Assembly: GCF_963678795.1 (NCBI RefSeq)
Contig: NZ_OY787453.1
Span: 1 to 64,000, forward strand
DNA length: 64,000 bases
Source: an uncultured Methanoregula sp.
GTDB taxonomy: Archaea; Halobacteriota; Methanomicrobia; Methanomicrobiales; Methanospirillaceae
Reading direction: 5' to 3'
Part shown: one piece after another, positions 16,876 to 24,814 of the stretch
How the letters are laid out: each line of letters starts with the position of its first letter
Position numbering within the stretch: the first letter of the stretch is position 1
Made by a program: the position numbers and the translations under genes
The notes under the pieces: generated by a model
The model's input: the letters and a program-made list of their open reading frames with translations, nothing else
Told to the model about the DNA's origin: nothing
Database searches by the model: none

Positions 16876-18822
16876 TCACGCAGGGGTATGGGTTACGACG
16901 AAGAAGTTGAATGTGATAAGTGCGATTATGAGGAGGATGCAGGAATGCTTCACACCGGCTGAAATGGAGGATTCTCCCATCTGGCCTGCAATAAGCCCTG
17001 AAAAGATCGCCTCAACCAGGCAGGCGTGGTAGAGAAGCCGTCCGAAAACATCGATCTGGATCGAACCGACTCCTGACAGTGCTCCGCTCATGGGGACTCC
17101 TTTTGGTGCGACATGAGTGAGTACCGGCAGGAACTGGGTGGTCATTACGGCCACAACGCCCAGGAAGACAAAGAATGAGAGGTACACGATCGCAGTATAG
17201 ATGAACATCTCATTGAGCCGCTCTTTTTTCAGTACCTCGGACATCTTGGCATCACTTGAAGCGATTGAGAGTACCTCTCCTATCTGACCGCTCATCTCGC
17301 TGGCTTTGGTGATCAGCGTGACTGTCCGGGCAATAGCCGGCGTGCTGATCCGCTGCTCGAACCGCATGAGCGCTTCGGTAAAATTCGCTCCCCAGTCCAT
17401 GTCCCGTTTGATCCGCCGGATCTCGTAACTGAGCAGCCCGAGGTTCGTATTCACCATGATACCAATTGCCTGGGCAACAGTCAGCCCCACCTGGTTGATT
17501 CCCGCCATCCTCTCTAGGAAATCAGGGATCAGTTCCTGGATACCCAGGACTTTGCGGGACCAGAGCTCGTAGAAGATTGCATACGGGATGAGAACGATCA
17601 GGATAGCGATGACGATATGATCGTCGACCACGTTGATATATGTCTCAATGTTCCTGTAGTGCGGGACGTTTGTGAAGATCAGGAGGAGATAGAGCGCTGC
17701 GACAGGTATCGTCACATAAAATGTAGTGTTGACGTTGTTCACGAAACTCTCAAGAGGGTGCCTGATATTATGGACAATGTTTCGTACCCGGTCGTATTTT
17801 TTGAGCTGGTCGAACTGGTATTGTTCGTTCTCCTTCTTGCAGATCCTCACATCGGTGAAGGTATGCAGCCACTTCACCTTTGTGAACCGTTCGGTCTTCT
17901 CTCCCTTGATCGAGATGAGATCGATAAGGAGGATGAAGATGAGCGACCCTATCGGCATTACCGCATAGGTTATGAGCGCCAGCTGGAGGGTGGCACTTCC
18001 CCCCACCATTCCCATAACAACCATGATAATGATGAGGAAGAGCGGACCTGCGACAAAGAGGGTGACATATGCTTCGGCAACAAGAGAGAGTACATTGAGG
18101 AACTGCTTCTGCTCAAACTTGGCCTCCTCCTGGTAAATCTGGACCCGTATGGAAAGGAAATCTGCCATATCCCCTCCGCTCTCAATGACTGAGAGGAGAT
18201 CGTCAAGAAAAAGCTTGAATTTCTCCGAAGGAGTGGTCTCGGTCAGGTGCCGGATTGCCGTCACAACGTCATACCCGAAAAAGTCGGCATCCCTCACGAT
18301 CTGCCGGAACTCAAGGGCCACTTCTCCGTAGATATCCGCCCGGTCCGAGAGGCAGCGGAAGATGACCATCAGCTGAGCTCCCCCTCTCCGCATCGCATAC
18401 ATGTAGGCGACCGCGTTGTGCAGGGTTATGTTGATCTTGATGGCACGATTCCCTTTCTCAATGGCGGGGAGTTTCAGCATCAGGATATAAGCGATATAAC
18501 CTCCGATAAAAAACGAGAGGAGGATGGAGGATACCTGGATGTACTCGAATGGATAAATGACATTAAATAAGACGGGAAGCTGGAAATTGAGAACATTGTA
18601 GATACCCCCGGCAGTTGTCAGGATATGGTATGTCAGGATAAAACTGACGAAGTACCCGAGAATCCCGAACAGAATCCCCGCAACGACGGAGACCCTGATG
18701 GCTCTCCAGACGTACTGTTCGAGAGTCATTCCCACGCGGGCGGAGAGCATATCCCCGTGCAGTGAATTGAACCTGATAGGATCGCGGTTAATCCATTTGC
18801 GGACGTATTCTCTTGCAATCAT
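16876..18822 (-). CDS. Archaeal type II/IV pilus assembly membrane protein (FlaJ/TadC-like)
   Basis: 648 residues with two T2SF (GspF) domains separated and flanked by membrane helices, the layout of euryarchaeal FlaJ/PilC-like platform proteins. Hydrophobic segments occur near 40-70, 90-115, 255-310, 375-430 and at 545-648. The cytoplasmic T2SF parts are visible as MRRGGAQLMVIFRCLSD...EKFKLFLDDLLSVIESGGDMADFL and the second copy ERMAGINQVGLTVAQAIGIM...GQIGEVLSIA. It overlaps the FlaI-like ATPase by 4 nt; the pair drives assembly of a surface filament or secretion. No pilin gene is seen nearby. Confidence 0.88.
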   Translation of the reverse strand: MIAREYVRKWINRDPIRFNSLHGDMLSARVGMTLEQYVWRAIRVSVVAGILFGILGYFVSFILTYHILTTAGGIYNVLNFQLPVLFNVIYPFEYIQVSSILLSFFIGGYIAYILMLKLPAIEKGNRAIKINITLHNAVAYMYAMRRGGAQLMVIFRCLSDRADIYGEVALEFRQIVRDADFFGYDVVTAIRHLTETTPSEKFKLFLDDLLSVIESGGDMADFLSIRVQIYQEEAKFEQKQFLNVLSLVAEAYVTLFVAGPLFLIIIMVVMGMVGGSATLQLALITYAVMPIGSLIFILLIDLISIKGEKTERFTKVKWLHTFTDVRICKKENEQYQFDQLKKYDRVRNIVHNIRHPLESFVNNVNTTFYVTIPVAALYLLLIFTNVPHYRNIETYINVVDDHIVIAILIVLIPYAIFYELWSRKVLGIQELIPDFLERMAGINQVGLTVAQAIGIMVNTNLGLLSYEIRRIKRDMDWGANFTEALMRFEQRISTPAIARTVTLITKASEMSGQIGEVLSIASSDAKMSEVLKKERLNEMFIYTAIVYLSFFVFLGVVAVMTTQFLPVLTHVAPKGVPMSGALSGVGSIQIDVFGRLLYHACLVEAIFSGLIAGQMGESSISAGVKHSCILLIIALITFNFFVVTHTPA

Positions 18823-20645
18823 TGCAATACCTTGCGGAGATCCCCGACGTTTGAAAGTACGGCTGACGCGTTGATATGATATGCATGGAAGAGCGATGCT
18901 ACCGAGATATAATCCGTGATCTCCTGTTCTCTCATTGCATCCAGGATGGACTTCCGGAGCTGGATCTCGGACTCTAACTGGTCCCGGGTCCAGCCGCGTT
19001 TCTCAGAGACATCCGCGTAGATCTGCGATCTTCCCGTGTACGTGATGATGTCCCGGATAGGGTCGTATACGAAGACGTTGTTCACCTGAAGGTTCCCCGT
19101 GGAGGGATCGATCCCGGTGATTTCGACGATTTCCTGGACCCGGCGGACACGTTCGACTCCCTGGTAAATCAGCGCCTGGACGCTGATGATGTTCAATGCC
19201 TGCATCATATTCCGTGGCACGTTCAGGGGTTCGCTCTCCAGACGGTGAATAGCAGCGTCCACGCTTCCTGCATGCATGGTCGAGAAGGTCGTGTGGCCGG
19301 TATTCATTGCCTGGAAGAGTGTCTGGGCTTCCGGGCCACGGACCTCTCCTACAAGGATGAACTCAGGTCGCTGACGCATGGCAGAGCGGAGGAGATCAAA
19401 CATGTTGATTACATTTCCTCCCTCTGTTAATGCCTCACGCGTCACGCTTGCGATCCAGTTGTCGTGGAACAGGGTGATTTCACGGGTATCTTCAATGCTC
19501 ACTACTTTTGCAACCGGGGGAATGAAGAGGGATACAGCGTTAAGGGATGTAGTCTTCCCCGAAGCAGTTCCTCCGATAAAGAGGAGGCTCTTGTTGTTCT
19601 CTATTGCCAGCCAGAAGTAGACGAGGGACTCGGCATTGAATGTCCCGATATCCATCAGTTCAATCGGAGAGAACGGCTCTTCCCTGAATTTTCGTATGGT
19701 GAATGACGTGCCTCTTGTCGTTACTTCCGCGCCAAACGTGAGCTGCAGACGCGATCCATCGGGAAGAGTTGCGTCAATGATTGGGGAACCGGTAGATATG
19801 TGCTTGCCGGATCGCTGGGCAAGGGTGATGGCAAGAGAATTCAGGACATCGGAATCAAACGCGATGTTGGTCTTGATGTTCCGGTATTTACGGTGGTACA
19901 GGAAAACAGGAACCTTGTTACCATCGCAGGAAATATCCTCAAGGAGAGGGTCCCTCATCAGGGCATCGATACGGGACCAGCCAATGAAATTCCGGATCAG
20001 GTAGTACTGGAGCTTGAAAAGGGTGTGCGGTTCCAGTTCGAGACCGTAATCGATGATGAGATTGTGGATCCTCTCCACGAGAATGCGCCGTTTATCCTTC
20101 TTCAGCTCTTCAGTAGTGAGAATCAGTATGTCCCGCAGATCCTCGTGGAGCCGTTCAAGCAGTTCGTACTCGAAATCCGAGAGGGCTGGTTCAAACAGGA
20201 GGTATTCATTCAGGTTGGTCTTCTTATTCCGGGCAATGACAATGAGCGAACAGCCTTTTTGCACCCAGTATTCATCGATATTTTCATAATTGTCAGGTAA
20301 TTCAGCTTCAGTGAGTGTGCCATGCCGGTCGAAATCGTACTCTTCAATGGGGATCTTCTCCGCGTCTTTCAGAAAATTAAAATACCGCAGGTATGAGGAG
20401 ACGGGTTTTTTGGGAGCCGGTTCGGGTATGCTGTCCGCTGCATCTTGTTGTGATTCTGCAACGGAATCCGTTTCTGCCGGTCCCTCCTCTCCCTGGCGGG
20501 TTTTATGAAACAGCGATTTAAAGATCTTTGGCATCTTCAAGGTAGTGATCGACCCATCCCTTAAAATGGGATCCGTTTCTGCCGGTTCCTCCTCTCCCTG
20601 GCGGGTTTTGTGAAACAGTGATTTAAAGATCTTTGGTATCTGCAT
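18819..20645 (-). CDS. Type II/IV secretion ATPase (FlaI/TadA/GspE family)
   Basis: 608 residues, hexameric motor ATPase for an archaellum- or pilus-like machine. Walker A GGTASGKT at 358-365, Asp box SIEDTREI, Walker B FILVGEVRG, and the His box TGHTTFSTMHAGS follow in the usual order. N-terminal domain from about residue 85. The first 72 residues are odd: an exact 105-bp tandem duplication makes KIFKSLFHKTRQGEE appear twice (residues 5-19 and 40-54) and puts a second potential start (ATG, residue 38) in the repeated copy. Either start may be used. Followed by the FlaJ-like gene with ATGA overlap. Confidence 0.9.
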   Translation of the reverse strand: MQIPKIFKSLFHKTRQGEEEPAETDPILRDGSITTLKMPKIFKSLFHKTRQGEEGPAETDSVAESQQDAADSIPEPAPKKPVSSYLRYFNFLKDAEKIPIEEYDFDRHGTLTEAELPDNYENIDEYWVQKGCSLIVIARNKKTNLNEYLLFEPALSDFEYELLERLHEDLRDILILTTEELKKDKRRILVERIHNLIIDYGLELEPHTLFKLQYYLIRNFIGWSRIDALMRDPLLEDISCDGNKVPVFLYHRKYRNIKTNIAFDSDVLNSLAITLAQRSGKHISTGSPIIDATLPDGSRLQLTFGAEVTTRGTSFTIRKFREEPFSPIELMDIGTFNAESLVYFWLAIENNKSLLFIGGTASGKTTSLNAVSLFIPPVAKVVSIEDTREITLFHDNWIASVTREALTEGGNVINMFDLLRSAMRQRPEFILVGEVRGPEAQTLFQAMNTGHTTFSTMHAGSVDAAIHRLESEPLNVPRNMMQALNIISVQALIYQGVERVRRVQEIVEITGIDPSTGNLQVNNVFVYDPIRDIITYTGRSQIYADVSEKRGWTRDQLESEIQLRKSILDAMREQEITDYISVASLFHAYHINASAVLSNVGDLRKVLQ

Positions 20646-20665
20646 GGTAATGATCGACCCATTCC
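20463..20665. repeat. 105-bp tandem duplication over the 5' end of the FlaI-like gene
   Basis: The block 20463-20560 recurs at 20568-20665 with a constant 105-bp offset (35 codons) and only about ten differences. It spans the 5' leader, the start codon and the first ~20 codons. In the downstream copy the original ATG has become TTG (ACC TTG AAG ATG CCA against ACC ATG CAG ATA CCA), so the reading frame passes through the old leader. Confidence 0.85.
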
Positions 20666-20678
20666 CGAAAAATTTGGT

Positions 20679-20723
20679 TCTCCCGATTAATAATTCGGGA
20701 GAGCATTCTATATAATAATATAA
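20679..20723 (-). promoter_or_regulatory. Promoter of FlaI/FlaJ-like genes with palindrome at the start site
   Basis: A TATA-rich stretch at 20708-20723 (TTATATTATTATATAG on the minus strand) predicts transcription starting near 20688. That point falls inside the perfect inverted repeat TCTCCCGA (20679-20686) / TCGGGAGA (20695-20702), a good place for a repressor site. Confidence 0.5.
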
Positions 20724-20780
20724 CCCTTTGAATGGTCAGGCAGGTTTTTTATCGGCTTTAGTTATTAACCCCCAATGACA

Positions 20781-20790
20781 CAGATATATT
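20781..20790 (+). promoter_or_regulatory. TATA box of KaiC-like pair
   Basis: CAGATATATTTATC about 70 nt upstream of ATG 20856; GGTGAGG at 20841-20847 is the ribosome site. Confidence 0.45.
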
Positions 20791-20855
20791 TATCATACGG
20801 CCGTTAAAGTTCCTTGTACGCGGGCAACCGGGTTTATCTGTGGTGAGGCAATCTG

Positions 20856-21686
20856 ATGCAGGAAAATGTAAAACAAAAAACACCCACCGGAATTACATCC
20901 CTCGATCCGATTCTCAACGGGGGGGTCCCCCGGGGTTCTGTGATTCTTCTTCTCGGGGATATCGGAGCTGGCAGCTATGAATTCACCTACAGTTCGATTG
21001 TCAGTCTGCTGGAACTCATGAAAGAGAAGAAAACCTCTCCGGATGTTGAAGCTCCTGAAGAGATACGATATATTACCTTTACCCGGGTCATGGAGGATGT
21101 CCGTCAGGAAATAGTCAACTCCTTTAAAATCGAGGGTCTTGATACCCTTGTGAGTGAAGTCAGATTCGATGATCTCTCCGAGATGTACTTCGACAACAGC
21201 GTTGTTCCCGATGAATGGTACAGTCACAGCGATATTATTACGCGCCTGCAGAACCGGTCCGGGAAGGAAGGGATACTCCTCCAGCTTGCAAACGTCATCA
21301 ACGATATCAAGCCCAACAGCCTCGTTGTGCTGGACTCCATCACCGACATCGCAACCCAGTCGTCCATCCCGAACATCTGGCAGAATCTGACGGGGTTTTT
21401 GCGGGGCCTGCAGAGAATTTCCAAGCAGCGGGGAATCACCACATATCTCCTGCTCAGCGAGGGGATCCTCGATCCCTCACGGGAAAAAGAGCTCGCAGAT
21501 ATCGCTGATGCCGTGGTCCTCTTCAAATGGGAGGAGACCGCCGGCGCCAGACGCCAGCGGGTTATGTATTTTGAGAAGTTCCGGGGTGTCATGCCACACT
21601 TGGAAGAACGCGATCTCGTGAAATTTGCGGTTAAGATCTCAACGGTGGGTGGATTTGAAGTGAGGAATATCCGGGTGGTTATATGA
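20856..21686 (+). CDS. RecA/KaiC-like (RAD55/FlaH-type) ATPase with degenerate P-loop
   Basis: 276 residues, RecA-superfamily core. TGITSLDPILNGGVPRGSVILLLGD is the usual lead into a KaiC-type P-loop, but residues 34-41 read GDIGAGSY: the essential Lys and following Ser/Thr of Walker A are replaced by Ser and Tyr. Walker B LVVLDSITD (155-163) is kept. Nucleotide hydrolysis is therefore doubtful and a structural or regulatory role more likely. Overlaps the next gene, which has an intact P-loop, by 4 nt. The pair is divergent from the FlaI/FlaJ-like genes; in archaella FlaH, a KaiC-like protein, acts with FlaI and FlaJ, so a similar partnership is plausible. Confidence 0.82.
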   Translation: MQENVKQKTPTGITSLDPILNGGVPRGSVILLLGDIGAGSYEFTYSSIVSLLELMKEKKTSPDVEAPEEIRYITFTRVMEDVRQEIVNSFKIEGLDTLVSEVRFDDLSEMYFDNSVVPDEWYSHSDIITRLQNRSGKEGILLQLANVINDIKPNSLVVLDSITDIATQSSIPNIWQNLTGFLRGLQRISKQRGITTYLLLSEGILDPSREKELADIADAVVLFKWEETAGARRQRVMYFEKFRGVMPHLEERDLVKFAVKISTVGGFEVRNIRVVI

Positions 21687-22381
21687 ACACAGAGCGGGTC
21701 AAGTTCGGTATTGTCGGGCTCGATGACATGCTGGGCGGAGGGCTGATTGCCGGCAGTATCTGCGCCCTCATCGGTACCTATGGTACGGGAAAAACAACGT
21801 TCTCCCTGGAATTTGTATGGGATGGTCTCAAAAAGAACGAGAGCATCATCTATATCAGCCTCGAAGAACGGGAAGAGCGTATCCTGTTTTACATGAAACA
21901 GAAAGGCTGGGACGTGGAACCTTTCCTGAACAAGACCCTGTTCGTGATCAAGCTTGACCCCACCGATTTCAATCTCGCCAATAATCGCATCAAGAACGAG
22001 CTCCCAAAACTCATCCAGAAGGTCAAAGCGACACGGGTAGTGATCGATCCCATCTCCCTTTTCGAAGATCTCTTCACCACGGATTCCGAACGCCGGCAGG
22101 AAATGTTCCGTTTCATCGAAGGTCTCCGCGACAAGCAGTGCACCATCGTAATGACCTCGGAAACTGACCGGGACAATGTCTTCTCAAGCCGGCATGCCCT
22201 CATCGAATACTTGTCTGATACGGTAATTCTGCTCCGTTATGTCCGCCCTTCTGACCTGAGTGATGTCCACCTTGCTCTGGAAGTAGTAAAAATGAGGATG
22301 TCCTCCCACTCCCGGGAGATCAAGCCCTATGATCTGATGCAGGATCGTGTAGACGTGTACTCCGAAGCAAACGTCTTTTAA
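21683..22381 (+). CDS. RecA/KaiC-like (RAD55/FlaH-type) ATPase
   Basis: 232 residues, single KaiC-type domain. Walker A GTYGTGKT at 31-38, catalytic-glutamate region YISLEEREE at 57-65, Walker B RVVIDPIS around D122. It starts in the ATGA shared with the degenerate paralogue, suggesting a heteromeric complex of an active and an inactive subunit. Not the circadian KaiC, which has two fused domains. Likely partner of the divergent FlaI/FlaJ-like machine; inferred from position. Confidence 0.87.
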   Translation: MNTERVKFGIVGLDDMLGGGLIAGSICALIGTYGTGKTTFSLEFVWDGLKKNESIIYISLEEREERILFYMKQKGWDVEPFLNKTLFVIKLDPTDFNLANNRIKNELPKLIQKVKATRVVIDPISLFEDLFTTDSERRQEMFRFIEGLRDKQCTIVMTSETDRDNVFSSRHALIEYLSDTVILLRYVRPSDLSDVHLALEVVKMRMSSHSREIKPYDLMQDRVDVYSEANVF

Positions 22382-22397
22382 TTAATAAAAACTTTTT
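22382..22397. terminator. AT-rich bidirectional terminator between convergent genes
   Basis: TAATAAAAACTTTTTTTAAA separates the stops of the KaiC-like gene (plus) and the BofA-like gene (minus); it gives a T-run in both directions. Confidence 0.4.
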
Positions 22398-22661
22398 TTA
22401 AATTGTTATTCCCAGGATGTTGAGGAGGACGAGGATCAGGACCCCGGGAAGACCGCCTACTGCACAGATAAGGACGGTTGCCAGATTATACCCCAGATCA
22501 GGTTTGCCAATCCACTGCATCACGTGAAGGAAGTTGAGAAGGAAGAGACATACTATCCCGAGGATGGCGTTTACCGCGAGAATTGTGATCTTTTTGACCA
22601 GAAACCAGACGATCGCGATGATCAGGATGATGAGAATTACTGCAATAAGCAAGTCCGCCAT
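22398..22661 (-). CDS. BofA-like (pro-sigmaK processing inhibitor family) membrane protein
   Basis: 87 residues. N-terminal TM (about 4-24), amphipathic KKITILAVNAILGIVCLFLLN, then a second hydrophobic half ending GGLPGVLILVLLNILGITI. The GLPGVLILVLLNILGI ending and NAILGI stretch match the BofA family, whose Bacillus member blocks the intramembrane protease SpoIVFB. Archaea have no sigmaK, so here it may modulate a membrane protease such as the M50 family member encoded at 40114-41247; that link is speculation. Confidence 0.75.
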   Translation of the reverse strand: MADLLIAVILIILIIAIVWFLVKKITILAVNAILGIVCLFLLNFLHVMQWIGKPDLGYNLATVLICAVGGLPGVLILVLLNILGITI

Positions 22662-22913
22662 GGCATTTTCCTATTTACCAATGCATTTTTTATTAACAAT
22701 ACCTTATCGGTTTCTTGCTCCCAAATTACGCAAAAAGAGGGCCGGACTTAATTATCATCGTCATGGACCTTTAAAGAGTTGCGCCGCAAGAAGATAAAAC
22801 GGGTTTAATTTTACTTACATCATAGTTAATCCCATTAAAGCGGGGAAACGCCGGCAGACCTCCGGTGTCAAATGTTTGTTGGATATCTCGCTGGTAGAGA
22901 AATAGAAATAACT

Positions 22914-22922
22914 TTTATATAA
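22914..22922 (+). promoter_or_regulatory. TATA box of secreted-protein gene
   Basis: CTTTTATATAATTG about 35 nt upstream of ATG 22954, giving a short leader. Nothing else is recognised in 22662-22913. Confidence 0.5.
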
Positions 22923-22953
22923 TTGATGTGATCATTACCATTTTGAATCATTT

Positions 22954-24300
22954 ATGTCTTGCCATAAATGGATTGTTGTAATAATCGCTTTTGCGTTACT
23001 TGTCAGTAGTGTCCTCGCATACACGGAACAGGAGTGTACAAAAATCGGGAATGATCAACTTACCCAATGCCTGAACCCGTGCATGCAGAAGAATACCGAA
23101 GAAGCATGTCGCCACCAGTGCAATCTGAAAGCGTACTACTATGTATCGGGATTATCAGGATGTGGAGGCGGAGATACCGGGACCACCGGGGGAACATCAG
23201 GAACCGGAACAACCGGGGGAATGGCAGCTGCCGGAACTACCGGGGGGACCCCCGCATCCGGGACAACCAACGGCTGGAACTGGAATACCTACACCGGAGT
23301 GAGTTCCTGGAATGTACGGATCATTGAAGATGAATCCCGTTGTGAAGGAGGCCAGGTATACACCGAAGACATATCTGTCGGGATCAAGCATTCGGGCAAC
23401 ACCGCCGTGATGACAAGTGTCGGCCACGGGCCTGCCACAGGAACATTTACCTCCGGAAACGTGTTGCATTTCCCCTCACGGACGGTGTCCGATCCACCGG
23501 GCAAATCCCGGTTATCTGTTTATGACCTTACCTTTACCCCGGATTGTTCATTAATGTCCGGGGGATATGACTGGAGTTACAGCGGCCCGACGGGATCGTG
23601 TTCCGGCTCTACGGGGATGAGGGGATACAACGAGAACAGCGCAGGGTGTCCGGCGCAACCCGTGACAACGGTGAATCCGGTTGTTCCTCTCCTTGAACAG
23701 CCCTGGGCTATCACTCATCAGAAAGAGATCGCCCTTGCACACAGCGATCTCACCGAATATCTGGACCTCGTCGACATGACGAAAAAGTGGCAGTTTGCTG
23801 CCATCAATTTTGACAAGCCGGGAGGGGACCCGGATACCGTAGACGATGCAAAGGCGGCTATTGCCAGCAATAAGGCAAAAATCACCGTGCTGGAACCAAA
23901 AGTCGAAGCAGAGTACAAGACCATACTCACGGCAGATCCGAACAATTACTTTGCAAACATGGACATGGCGGAACTGAAAAAGAACCAAGGGAACTGGAAC
24001 GAGTACTCATATTACATCCAGAAGTCGCTTGCCAACCACAACCTGGATGAAAAAACGCGGGAGTTCCTGAAGTACGACATTGCCACCAAAAACGGCTTCA
24101 ATGTTGCAGATCTCCCGACACCCGAAAAAAGCCCCATCCTCCAGAAGGTGAGTGCCGAAGGCAGCACCATTCAGAAAATTTACAACCAGGATGTCAGCAA
24201 AGATGCTTCTGACCCGTCGCGGTGGAGCCTGGAGCGCTGGACAATATTTGCCCCGAACAAAGATGTCACCAATATTGTGGCGACCGTGATTACCAACTGA
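22954..24300 (+). CDS. Exported Cys-rich protein with Gly/Thr linker, unknown function
   Basis: 448 residues. Signal peptide (KWIVVIIAFALLVSSVLA, cleavage about 22), then a six-Cys knot-like domain (23-75: EQECTKIG, CLNPCMQ, EEACRHQC, SGCGGG), a low-complexity Gly/Thr linker (about 75-108), a Trp/Tyr-rich beta domain with three Cys (about 109-230), and a helical TPR-like C-terminal part (about 250-420) with ADPNNYFANMDMAELKKNQGNWNEYSYYIQKSL. Domain order suggests an outside-facing binding or assembly protein. Ten nt before a lipoprotein gene, likely one transcript. No family recognised. Confidence 0.75.
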   Translation: MSCHKWIVVIIAFALLVSSVLAYTEQECTKIGNDQLTQCLNPCMQKNTEEACRHQCNLKAYYYVSGLSGCGGGDTGTTGGTSGTGTTGGMAAAGTTGGTPASGTTNGWNWNTYTGVSSWNVRIIEDESRCEGGQVYTEDISVGIKHSGNTAVMTSVGHGPATGTFTSGNVLHFPSRTVSDPPGKSRLSVYDLTFTPDCSLMSGGYDWSYSGPTGSCSGSTGMRGYNENSAGCPAQPVTTVNPVVPLLEQPWAITHQKEIALAHSDLTEYLDLVDMTKKWQFAAINFDKPGGDPDTVDDAKAAIASNKAKITVLEPKVEAEYKTILTADPNNYFANMDMAELKKNQGNWNEYSYYIQKSLANHNLDEKTREFLKYDIATKNGFNVADLPTPEKSPILQKVSAEGSTIQKIYNQDVSKDASDPSRWSLERWTIFAPNKDVTNIVATVITN

Positions 24301-24309
24301 GGTGGAGAT

Positions 24310-24774
24310 ATGCGTGGACAAAAACCCCAAATAACAGACAACGGATACGCAGCCCTGATGCTGTGCGGAATAATCCTTCTCGTCATCTCCGCAGGTTGTG
24401 CTTCATCACCCGCTCCAAATAAAACCGGCCCGGCTCCTGCAGTCCAGGCGCCGTCACAGGCCGGTTCCTGCCAGGACAAGACCTGCTTCATCACTGCAGC
24501 AAATGACTGCAGCCCCCTGGAGATCACCGTGCAGGACGATACCGGGACGTTCCGCTATTCGTCTTCGCAGAAATGCGTCTTTACCAGGACGCTTGTCAGC
24601 CTGAAAGCCCGAGAAAGCCCGGGAGTGAGGACCATGCTGGAAGGAAAGAATATGACCTGTATATACACCAGGGGGAAATTTGACCCTCAGCTGGTTACAA
24701 CACTGACCGGAGGAATGGAATACTGCCAGGGGGAGCTCAAAGACAATCTGGGAAGGCTCATGATCTTCACATGA
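24310..24774 (+). CDS. Small Cys-containing lipoprotein, unknown function
   Basis: 154 residues. An N-terminal hydrophobic stretch ends in lipobox LVISAGC, so the mature protein is probably lipid-anchored outside the cell. A Pro/Ala linker leads to a ~100-residue domain with Cys at QDKTCF, NDCSPLE, QKCVFT, MTCIYT and EYCQGE, likely disulfide-bonded. GGTGGAG ribosome site just upstream. Paired with the exported protein gene before it. Confidence 0.75.
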   Translation: MRGQKPQITDNGYAALMLCGIILLVISAGCASSPAPNKTGPAPAVQAPSQAGSCQDKTCFITAANDCSPLEITVQDDTGTFRYSSSQKCVFTRTLVSLKARESPGVRTMLEGKNMTCIYTRGKFDPQLVTTLTGGMEYCQGELKDNLGRLMIFT

Positions 24775-24814
24775 ATGGTTGCCCTGACGTTGGGCATTTC
24801 AATAATCCAGAATA

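Noticed and set aside
21683..22381. Circadian clock KaiC
   Set aside because: Single RecA domain, no kaiA/kaiB, and a FlaH/RAD55-like length; a clock role is not supported.
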